A DNA stretch of 6,454 bases from Fimbriiglobus sp. (GTDB taxonomy: Bacteria > Planctomycetota > Planctomycetia > Gemmatales > Gemmataceae): the NCBI GenBank assembly GCA_025352585.1, contig JANXTD010000342.1:1-6454 (forward strand). Direction: 5' to 3'. The translations under genes were made by a program, and so were the position numbers. A model generated the notes under the pieces. It worked only from the letters and a program-made list of their open reading frames with translations, searched no databases and was not told where the DNA came from. Below are positions 1-6,026 of the stretch, in pieces (the first letter of the stretch is position 1; each line of letters opens with the position of its first letter).

Positions 1-1
1 C

Positions 2-241
2 CTGCCGGTCGCCCCGGTCGTCAGCCGGCGCGACCCCATCGCGATCATCGCCACGCCCGGCGAGTCACTGTTCCCGCAAGCCGGCGTCGGCGAGGTGACG
101 GCCCGTCCAGAAGTCTCGAAGGCGAAGCTGACCGAGATCCCGCCCTTCTTGGCGCTCCTGTCGTCGCCGAAGGGCCTGGCCACGGCGATGGCGATCTCGG
201 TCGTGCTCGGCCCGCCGCGCTGCAAAGGCCACCACGTCTAA
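2..241 (+). CDS. C-terminal end of an unrecognised protein (5' partial)
   Basis: This is an open frame from the left edge to a TAA, giving about 79 residues with no start inside the window. Roughly nine in ten third codon positions are G or C, as in the other genes here, so I take it as genuine coding sequence and not a shadow. The visible protein begins with a stretch around RRDPIAIIATPGE, continues through charged residues, and has a moderately hydrophobic stretch (IPPFLALLSS, then MAISVVLGP) near the end. It finishes with a short Cys/His-containing tail (RCKGHHV). The hydrophobic part is interrupted by Ser, Pro and Lys and is not a convincing membrane helix. I recognise no domain or catalytic motif. 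It is on the same strand as the DUF4337 gene but separated by about 130 bases with a strong inverted repeat, so co-transcription is doubtful. Confidence 0.6.
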   Translation: MPVAPVVSRRDPIAIIATPGESLFPQAGVGEVTARPEVSKAKLTEIPPFLALLSSPKGLATAMAISVVLGPPRCKGHHV

Positions 242-256
242 GGGCACCGAAAACCG

Positions 257-331
257 ACCTCCCGCAAAGGCGCTAAGAAAACCCGAACTCGGATTCGGCT
301 CTCTCAGCGCCTTTACTCCTTTGCGGGAGGT
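257..331. repeat. Interrupted intergenic inverted repeat
   Basis: The left arm at 257-274 (ACCTCCCGCAAAGGCGCT) is matched by its reverse complement at 306-311 plus 320-331. The right arm carries an extra 8-base block (312-319), so the outer stem is 12 bp and the inner stem 6 bp. A second small hairpin sits inside the loop (CCGAA at 283-287 with TTCGG at 294-298). It follows the stop of the upstream gene by 15 bases and could act as a transcription terminator or RNA-stabilising hairpin for it, although no T-tract follows. The core CGCAAAGGCGC resembles short dispersed intergenic repeats I associate with planctomycete and other environmental genomes. That resemblance is from memory and cannot be tested within this window. 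Confidence 0.7.
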
Positions 332-357
332 GGTATGGATCGAATTCCTCCAGCACC

Positions 358-364
358 AGAAGGG
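358..364 (+). promoter_or_regulatory. Ribosome binding site favouring the ATG at 371
   Basis: AGAAGGG lies 6 bases before the ATG at 371. A competing GGGAGG at 325-330 lies only 4 bases before an in-frame ATG at 335, but it is part of the right arm of the inverted repeat and would be buried in a stem. The protein starting at 371 begins MAEIELPNPHE, the expected kind of DUF4337 N-terminus. The 12 extra residues from 335 look unlike it. Confidence 0.5.
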
Positions 365-370
365 TCCGTC

Positions 371-1027
371 ATGGCCGAGATCGAACTGCCGAACCCCCAC
401 GAGATCGAGGAGAAGGCGGCCAACCCGTTCACGCGGACGGTCGCCTTCTTCGTCGCGCTCTACGCCGTCGGCCTGGCCTTCGCCTCGTTCGGCGGCAACA
501 ACTGCGCGAAGGAAATGTTCCTCCTCAAGCAGGAGGAGGCGCAGGCGGAGAACGCCGCGAAGCACGACGAGTTCAACACCTGGAACCAGTTCCAGGCGAA
601 GTCGATCCGCGAGGCGCTCAACCGCATCGAGCGCGAGCGCCTGCAAGCCGAGCAGGAACTCGACCCCGCCGCCTTCGCCGCGTCGCCACTCAAAGTCAAG
701 CTGCTGAAGCGCGCCGCCGACGAGGAGGGCCGCATGAAGGCGGACAAGGACGACCTCGCCGCGAAGGCGAACAAGTTCCGCGCCGACGGCGACGAGAAGG
801 TGAAGAAGTTCCAGCACGAGTTGCACGAGCAGCAGCGCAAGGACCCCTACTTCGACTTCGCCGAGGTCGTGTTCCAACTCGCGATCGTGCTGGCGTCGGT
901 GGCGATGCTGGCCGAGAAGCGCTGGGCGTTCGTCGCGTCGGCGATCCTGGCGCTGCTGGGCCTCGTCTTCACCGTCAACGGCTTCTTCCTGCTGCTCAAG
1001 ATCCCCGGCGTCGAGTCGGGGCACTAA
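371..1027 (+). CDS. DUF4337 domain-containing membrane protein
   Basis: This is a 218-residue protein of unknown function assigned to the DUF4337 family from its layout. There is a short acidic N-terminus (MAEIELPNPHEIEEKA), a first membrane helix at about residues 22-41 ending in a GGNNCAKEM-type motif, and a long charged, Lys/Glu-rich segment at about 50-155 that should form a coiled coil and contains WNQFQAKSIRE. Two closely spaced membrane helices follow at about 162-181 and 185-207, joined by the short turn AEKRW. The helical charged region between membrane anchors is the family's hallmark; no catalytic residues are evident and its job is not known. A start at 335 would add 12 residues; I prefer 371 because of the AGAAGGG site and the family-like N-terminus. 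The gene ends about 50 bases from the convergent redox operon and has no evident functional link to it. Confidence 0.8.
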   Translation: MAEIELPNPHEIEEKAANPFTRTVAFFVALYAVGLAFASFGGNNCAKEMFLLKQEEAQAENAAKHDEFNTWNQFQAKSIREALNRIERERLQAEQELDPAAFAASPLKVKLLKRAADEEGRMKADKDDLAAKANKFRADGDEKVKKFQHELHEQQRKDPYFDFAEVVFQLAIVLASVAMLAEKRWAFVASAILALLGLVFTVNGFFLLLKIPGVESGH

Positions 1028-1037
1028 CGGCGTGTCG

Positions 1038-1056
1038 AAAACCGCCGGTCGCGGCG
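1038..1056 (-). terminator. Possible intrinsic terminator of the redox operon
   Basis: On the minus strand a perfect 5-bp GC stem with a four-base loop (CGCCG, CGAC, CGGCG) is followed by G and then TTTT. It lies about 25 bases after the stop of the Fe-S/cyclic-nucleotide gene, where the operon should end. The stem is short and the T-run only four bases, so this is a weak candidate. The same hairpin could serve the convergent gene, but on the plus strand it is followed by only two T residues. Confidence 0.35.
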
Positions 1057-1079
1057 TTCCAGGTGCGACGGCTCGCCGG

Positions 1080-3905
1080 TCAGCCGCCCGCCCGCCGCGC
1101 CTCGACGACTTGCAGTAGCCCCGCGCCGGTGAACCGGAACGCCGCCTCGTGCGGGCACGCCTGGACGCACAGCGGCTCGCCGCCGTCGCACAGGTCGCAG
1201 TTCGCCGCCACCCGCGCCGCCGTGCGGTTCGGGTCGCCGCCCGGCAGCCCCGACGCCGCGGCGAACGGCGTGTCGCGCGGCACCATGTGGATCGCGCCGT
1301 AGGGGCAGTTGCGCTCGCACAGGCCGCAGCCGATGCAGTGGTCCTCGATGACCACTTCGAGGCTCGTGCCGCGGCGGTGGATCGCGTCCACCGGGCAGCC
1401 GTCCATGCAGTACGGCTTCTGGCACGACCGGCACGACGTGGCCACCAGGAAGTCCCCGAAGCGTAGCCCCTCGCGCAGCAGGCGCGCCTGGCCGTCGTGC
1501 GAGTCGGCGCACGCCTTGGTGCATTCGTCGCAGCGGGTGCAGTTGACGAGGTCGAGCGCGAGTACCTTTTGCGCCTGGTACAAGCCCTGCCGGACGTACT
1601 CGGTCAGCATCGCCGGCGGCGGCGACCCGGCGACGCGCTCGCGCTTCTCGCGCTCCAGTTCGGCCCGCACCGCCGGGAACGCCGCGCACATTTCGAGGAA
1701 CAGCGTCTTGGGCACCAGCACGACCTCGGCGGGGTCGAGGGTCGCGACGCTGGCGGTGCGCACCCCCTCGCCGCCGGGCAGCATCGACACCTCGCCGAAG
1801 CTGTCGCCCGGCCCCAGCAAACGCAAGTCGCGCTCGCGGCCGGCCTCGCCCTGGAACACGCGGAGGGTGCCGAGCCGCACGACGTAGAAGAAGCTGGCGT
1901 CGCCCGCCAGGTCGCCCTCGGCGACCAGGGTTTGGCCGGCGTCGAGTTGCCGCAGTTCGAGCTGGCCGCTCACTTGCAGGAAGCGGCTGACGGCCGCCTT
2001 GTCGGCGTCGGCGAGCGTGGCGAACATGCGGCCCTTCGACACGCACGACTGCACGGCGCGTTGCGAGTAGACCTCGGCGATGTCCTCGCGGATGGCGGCC
2101 GATCGCTGCATCACGTCGAGCAGGTTCCGCGTCACCTCGTAGACCACCACCGGCCCCGCCGCGCCTGGCATTTCGACGACCCCCCGGCCGTCGGCCGTGA
2201 GTGCGAGCCGCGGGTTGTCCGGTGGCGCGATGGCGACGACCGACGCCGTGCGCGGCCGGTGCGTCAGGCAACTCATCTCGCCGAGGACGAATTCGTCGCC
2301 GCCGGCGGTGTGGACCTTGACCCCCAGGCCGTCGTCGCTTTTGCCGTTGCCGAACAGGCGCTTGAGCAGGCCGGGCTTCTTCGCCGGGCCGGTGCTACGC
2401 ACGTGGATGGCGAAGTCGCCGTTGCCCTGCGTCAGGAAGGCGGTCGTGGCGTACTCGCCCTCGCGGCACAGCAGCCGCTCGGTGCCCGGCGCGACCTCCC
2501 AGCGGCGCACGGCCCCCTCGTTCCACTTCAGGTACGAGAACGGCACCGCCCGGAACGGGTAGACGACCTGCGGCCCGCGCGTCGGGCTGGTGTAGCTCAG
2601 CCACACGTCGCGCATCTCGTCGGCGTCGAGGAAGCCGGAGCCGTCGGGGAAGGGCGTGTTGGGGTTCTGCGCGATCGCCGCCGGCGAGTCGTCCCAGGCC
2701 CGCGGCTGCACCCGCCGGCGCAGCGACAGTGCGCCCGTCGGGCACGCGGTCATGCACTCGCCGCACTGCACGCACGACGAGTCGCCCATCAGCGAGTCGA
2801 GGTCGAAACTGACGCGCGTCTCGTAGCCCTTGCCGGTGTGGCCGATGACCTTGAACGGCTTCACGTCGGCGCACGACCGCACGCAGCGGTCGCAGAGAAT
2901 GCAGCGGTCGTGGTCCACGACGACGGTGCGCGACGAGAACGGCAACGCCTCGTCGATGAGCGCGTTCCAGCCCTCCCAGGCTTCTTGGGGCGCGCGGCCC
3001 GGCAACTGCTCCGGCTCGATCACGGTCGCCGCGATCGGCAGGCTCAGCCGGCGCGAGCGCTCGCCGGGGGCGGCGTTACGCGACGCGGCGTCGGCCGGCC
3101 GCGCCAGCCGCGGCCGGGGGCCGGTCACGCCGACGACCTTCGCCACCGCGGTCAACTCGTCCTCGTGGCGGCGCACCTCGGAGAGTTCCGGCCGGGCGTG
3201 GTCGGCCAGCAGCAGTTCCGCCAGCACGCCGGTACTGCGGCGGATGTTCGCGGCGAACTTCTCGACGCCGTCGCCGGCCCGCGCCTCGGCCTTCGCCAGC
3301 GCCACCGCGAGTGCCGCCGGCTTGGCCTCGGGGTCGCCGCCACGCTTGGCGAAGTCGGCCTCGAAGTCGCTCGCCGCCTTCGCACACGCCTCGCCGACAA
3401 GCCGCGTTTTCTCCCCCGGCTCGTGGCCCGGCCAGCCGGCGCGAGTCGTGACTACCATGTTCTCGGCGACCATGTGTTGGCACGCCGGAAGCAATTTGCG
3501 CTCGGTGCGGGCCGTGCCGCGCTTGATCTGCTGGATCTGCACGACGCACATGCGGCAGACGCCCACCGGGTGCAGGTGCGGCTGGTGGCAGAGTAGCGGG
3601 ATGCGCTCGGGCAGTTCGCTGTCGGCCCACGCGCCGTCGCGGGCCAGCTTCATCGCAGCGTCGTAGATGGTCGAGTTGCGGGGGACCAGGCCGCCGTCGG
3701 GGGCGCGCAGCGGGTTGCCGCGGGCGTCGGTCGCCGGGACCGCCTGCGGCACGGTCACCGCGTAGCCGTCGATCTTGACGGTGACGGTGCGGGCGAACTG
3801 GTCGCGGGTCGCCTTCTCGCGGCGGACGAGTTCGTCGTTCTCGCCGCGCGCGAAGACCGACTCCTCGTCTCGGCCGCGGGTGAGTTCGTCATTCGGCTCG
3901 GCCAT
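1080..3905 (-). CDS. Multi-cluster Fe-S protein with tandem cyclic-nucleotide-binding domains
   Basis: A 941-residue, probably cytoplasmic electron-transfer protein with no signal peptide. Domains in order: (a) residues 40-150, a NuoG/HoxU-type [2Fe-2S] ferredoxin with Cys106, 117, 120 and 142; (b) 151-325, a charged, Ala-rich segment where NuoG and [FeFe]-hydrogenases carry a His/Cys3 cluster motif, absent here; (c) 331-395, two [4Fe-4S] sites, Cys335/338/341/345 and Cys378/381/384/388 (the second followed by PTGAL); (d) about 470-620 and 625-750, two cyclic-nucleotide-binding domains whose phosphate-binding cassettes keep Glu543/Arg552 (LGEM...PRTASV) and Glu705/Arg716 (FGEV...VRTASV); (e) 785-920, a DmsB/HycB-like ferredoxin with four four-cysteine groups (789-799, 825-837, 857-867, 903-917). 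The ATG overlaps the diaphorase gene by 17 bases and has a GAGGT site; the next Met is residue 84, inside the first domain. It likely carries electrons from the diaphorase to a further partner. Cyclic-nucleotide plus polyferredoxin fusions exist in databases as I recall, but I know of no assigned function. Confidence 0.88.
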   Translation of the reverse strand: MAEPNDELTRGRDEESVFARGENDELVRREKATRDQFARTVTVKIDGYAVTVPQAVPATDARGNPLRAPDGGLVPRNSTIYDAAMKLARDGAWADSELPERIPLLCHQPHLHPVGVCRMCVVQIQQIKRGTARTERKLLPACQHMVAENMVVTTRAGWPGHEPGEKTRLVGEACAKAASDFEADFAKRGGDPEAKPAALAVALAKAEARAGDGVEKFAANIRRSTGVLAELLLADHARPELSEVRRHEDELTAVAKVVGVTGPRPRLARPADAASRNAAPGERSRRLSLPIAATVIEPEQLPGRAPQEAWEGWNALIDEALPFSSRTVVVDHDRCILCDRCVRSCADVKPFKVIGHTGKGYETRVSFDLDSLMGDSSCVQCGECMTACPTGALSLRRRVQPRAWDDSPAAIAQNPNTPFPDGSGFLDADEMRDVWLSYTSPTRGPQVVYPFRAVPFSYLKWNEGAVRRWEVAPGTERLLCREGEYATTAFLTQGNGDFAIHVRSTGPAKKPGLLKRLFGNGKSDDGLGVKVHTAGGDEFVLGEMSCLTHRPRTASVVAIAPPDNPRLALTADGRGVVEMPGAAGPVVVYEVTRNLLDVMQRSAAIREDIAEVYSQRAVQSCVSKGRMFATLADADKAAVSRFLQVSGQLELRQLDAGQTLVAEGDLAGDASFFYVVRLGTLRVFQGEAGRERDLRLLGPGDSFGEVSMLPGGEGVRTASVATLDPAEVVLVPKTLFLEMCAAFPAVRAELEREKRERVAGSPPPAMLTEYVRQGLYQAQKVLALDLVNCTRCDECTKACADSHDGQARLLREGLRFGDFLVATSCRSCQKPYCMDGCPVDAIHRRGTSLEVVIEDHCIGCGLCERNCPYGAIHMVPRDTPFAAASGLPGGDPNRTAARVAANCDLCDGGEPLCVQACPHEAAFRFTGAGLLQVVEARRAGG

Positions 3906-6003
3906 GCGCCACCTCGTCGGGGAAGTACGTCAACGCGCACGCCAGCGGGGTCGCCGCCGAGGTGCCCAGCGAGCAGATCGACGTTTGCGTCAAGGCCCAG
4001 GCCACGTCGGTGATGTCACTGCGCACGGCGGCGACTTCGGCGTTGCCGCCGGCGCGCCGCGCCGCCAGCAGCGACTCGCCGATGCGCACCAGCTTCTCGG
4101 CCCCCAACCGGCAGGGCACGCACTTGCCGCACGACTCGTTGCGGAAAAACCGCGTGAAGCAGACCGCCTGGTCGAGGATGTCGGCCGTGTCGGCGTACAC
4201 CACGATGCCGGCCCCCAACAGCGGCGACACCGGCAGACCGACGAGGTCGGCCATCATGCCGAAGAACTTCAAGTCGATCGGTGCCGTGGCGAGGTCAAAG
4301 TGGGTGCTGCCCGCCGGCAGGTGCGTGGCGACGAACCACTCCTCGAGCGAGTACGCCTCCTCGGCCGGCTCGCGGTACTCCTTGCCGGCCTTGACCGCAT
4401 CCGCCCGCCTGGCGTCGCCGTCCTTGCGGGCGCGGTCTTTCTTGCGCGACAACTGCTCCGCGAACTTGGCGTGGAAGTCCGGCGGCAGCGGGTACCTCGC
4501 CGGCAGAATCCCGCCCGACGGCCCCGAAGTCGCCACGGCTTTGAGCGTGCCTAGCACGCCGCCGCAGTAGTCGGGGCCGCTGAAGAGTTCCCCCAGCGAC
4601 AGGCCGATGGGGACTTCGTAGACGCCGGGGCGCAGCACGTCGCCGCTGACGGACAGCAGCCGGCGACCGCCGAAGCGCGGCGGCTTCTCGACGAGCTTCG
4701 GCGTGGCCGGCAGTTTCCAGCCGCCGCCGGAGTACGCGGCCCCGCCGGTCAGCACGATCAGCGGCGTCCAGGCCAGGGTCTCGACGTTGTTCAGGATCGT
4801 CGGCCGGTCGCGGAAGCCGTTCGACGTGATGTCCGGCGGCCGGTTCCGCGGCTGCGCCCGCCGCCCCTCCATCGCCTCGATCAGGGCCGTTTGCTCGCCG
4901 CAAATGTAGCCGCCGGGGCTTTCGATGACCTCGACGGGGAAGGCGCGGCCGGAGCCGAAGACGTTGGCCCCGCACGCCCCCATCGCCTCCGCCCGGCGGA
5001 CCTCGGCGCGCAAGACTTCGACCTGCTCGTGGTACTCGTGGCGGACGAAGATGTACCCGGAGCTGCACCCCGCGAACAGCCCCGCGAGGATGACGCCCTC
5101 GACGATCAGGTGCGGCGCGCGCTGCATGATCTCGCGGTCCTTGAACGTCCCCGGCTCGCTCTCGTCGCCGTTGGCCACGACGTACTTGTCGAACAGCGTC
5201 GCCTTGGTCTCCGCGAGGGCCGGGCGTGCTGCCGTGTCCTCGTCGAACGGCGAGCGCTGGCCCCAGACGTCGAGCCACTTCTGGTAGGCCGGTGCCCCCG
5301 CGCCGCCCATGCCGCCGAGCCGCGACTCGTTGAGCTTCCAGAGCCACGGGTGCGCCTCGCGGACATAGGCGTCGAGCGCCGGCCCTTGCAGCGGCTGCCC
5401 ATCGACGAGCGGCGGCCGGGGGACGCAGCGCCGCCGCTTCTCGACGAGCATTTCCGCGAACCCACGCACGGCCCGGTAGTCGCGCGGCCAGCCGTTGCGG
5501 GCGTACACGTCGAGTTGGCCGGTGAGGAAGTTGCCCGCCGGCTCGTAAGCCGCGTCGGGGTCGGGCTTCGGCTTCTGGCCCGCGGCGAGGGTGCGCACGA
5601 TCGCTTCGAGCCGCTTGGCGTCGGGGGCGGCGTAGACCCAGGCGTGCTCGCCCTCGGGCATCGGCTGCCGCTCCGCCCAGACGGCCGGCGCGCGGTCGCA
5701 GCGGCCCAGGCACGACACGCCGGTCACCTCGACATCCCCGCCGTCGGCGTTCAACTCCGCCGCGACTTTTTGCCCCGCGGCGATGAGTGCCGGTGCCCCG
5801 CGTAGGTGGCAGGTCATGTCCCGGCAGACGCGCACCTCGACGGTCGCCGGCCGGCGGCGTTCGAGCCGGAAGGCGGGGAAGAAGGTCGTGACCTCCTCGA
5901 TGCGGGCCAGCGGCATCTCGATGCGGCGGGACAAGGCGCGCAGCTCCGCGTCCGGCAGGTAGCCGTACTCGTGCTGGATGTCGCGCAGGTCTTGAATGAT
6001 CAT
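3889..6003 (-). CDS. NuoE-NuoF fusion: NAD(P)H-oxidising diaphorase subunit (HoxF-like)
   Basis: A 704-residue fusion of complex I 24-kDa-like and 51-kDa-like modules, expected to oxidise NADH (or NADPH) with FMN in the cytoplasm. Residues 1-140 are NuoE-like: a helical start (IQHEYGYLPDAELRALS, EEVTTFFPAF) and a thioredoxin-fold [2Fe-2S] site, Cys60/65 and Cys98/102. Residues 220-425 hold the FMN/NADH region: GGMGGAGAP (230-238), NGDESEPGTFKDR (278-290), YICGEQTAL (366-374) and RPTILNNVETLAW. Residues 446-475 resemble the SLBB segment. The [4Fe-4S] ligands are Cys625/628/631 (ESCGKCVPCR) and Cys677. Oddities are Met for the usual Arg in the glycine-rich loop, Gln371 where most relatives have Glu (CGEET), and a charged insertion of about 65 residues near 503-575. 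The ATG at 6003 is 23 bases after the cytochrome stop; a TTG at 6030 overlapping that stop (TTGA) is an alternative. The frame stays open upstream to 6426, but that part lies antiphase on the cytochrome gene and has no NuoE character. Confidence 0.92.
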   Translation of the reverse strand: MIIQDLRDIQHEYGYLPDAELRALSRRIEMPLARIEEVTTFFPAFRLERRRPATVEVRVCRDMTCHLRGAPALIAAGQKVAAELNADGGDVEVTGVSCLGRCDRAPAVWAERQPMPEGEHAWVYAAPDAKRLEAIVRTLAAGQKPKPDPDAAYEPAGNFLTGQLDVYARNGWPRDYRAVRGFAEMLVEKRRRCVPRPPLVDGQPLQGPALDAYVREAHPWLWKLNESRLGGMGGAGAPAYQKWLDVWGQRSPFDEDTAARPALAETKATLFDKYVVANGDESEPGTFKDREIMQRAPHLIVEGVILAGLFAGCSSGYIFVRHEYHEQVEVLRAEVRRAEAMGACGANVFGSGRAFPVEVIESPGGYICGEQTALIEAMEGRRAQPRNRPPDITSNGFRDRPTILNNVETLAWTPLIVLTGGAAYSGGGWKLPATPKLVEKPPRFGGRRLLSVSGDVLRPGVYEVPIGLSLGELFSGPDYCGGVLGTLKAVATSGPSGGILPARYPLPPDFHAKFAEQLSRKKDRARKDGDARRADAVKAGKEYREPAEEAYSLEEWFVATHLPAGSTHFDLATAPIDLKFFGMMADLVGLPVSPLLGAGIVVYADTADILDQAVCFTRFFRNESCGKCVPCRLGAEKLVRIGESLLAARRAGGNAEVAAVRSDITDVAWALTQTSICSLGTSAATPLACALTYFPDEVAHGRAE
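3909..3915 (-). promoter_or_regulatory. Ribosome binding site of the Fe-S/cyclic-nucleotide gene
   Basis: On the minus strand GAGGTGG precedes the ATG at 3905, with the GAGGT core ending five bases before it. The site lies inside the last codons of the diaphorase gene, whose stop is at 3889. The start is therefore reached by ribosomes finishing the upstream gene, which suggests translational coupling and matched amounts of the two proteins. Confidence 0.6.
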
Positions 6004-6026
6004 GCCGGTCGGCCCTGGGGTCGGTG

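Noticed and set aside
65..1024. A 319-codon open frame on the minus strand, opposite the DUF4337 gene
   Set aside because: It crosses the inverted repeat and both plus-strand genes and has low-complexity Leu/Arg/Glu composition. The plus strand shows family motifs and clean membrane helices.
1069..1086. A small hairpin (CGGCT with AGCCG) spanning the stop codon of the Fe-S gene
   Set aside because: It is only 5 bp with an 8-base loop and no T-run; such matches are expected by chance at this GC content.
1024..2271. A 415-codon minus-strand frame overlapping the end of the Fe-S gene, and a similar one at 4295-5713
   Set aside because: Both are out-of-phase readings of real genes dominated by Arg, Gly and Ala.
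1497..3596. A 699-codon open frame on the plus strand, opposite the Fe-S/cyclic-nucleotide gene
   Set aside because: Its product is rich in Arg, Ala, His and Val with no domain, as expected of the antisense of a GC-rich gene. The opposite strand has unmistakable cysteine and cyclic-nucleotide motifs.
4891..5805. A 304-codon open frame on the plus strand, opposite the NuoE-NuoF fusion
   Set aside because: It is an antisense shadow with biased composition and no motif, while the minus strand has intact cofactor-binding motifs throughout.
4497..6003. Assignment as the complex I nuoE/nuoF genes of a full nuo operon or as a bidirectional hydrogenase
   Set aside because: The modules are fused and the next gene is not a standard NuoG. 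No hydrogenase large- or small-subunit motifs and no other nuo genes are visible, so a canonical complex I or Hox enzyme is not supported here.
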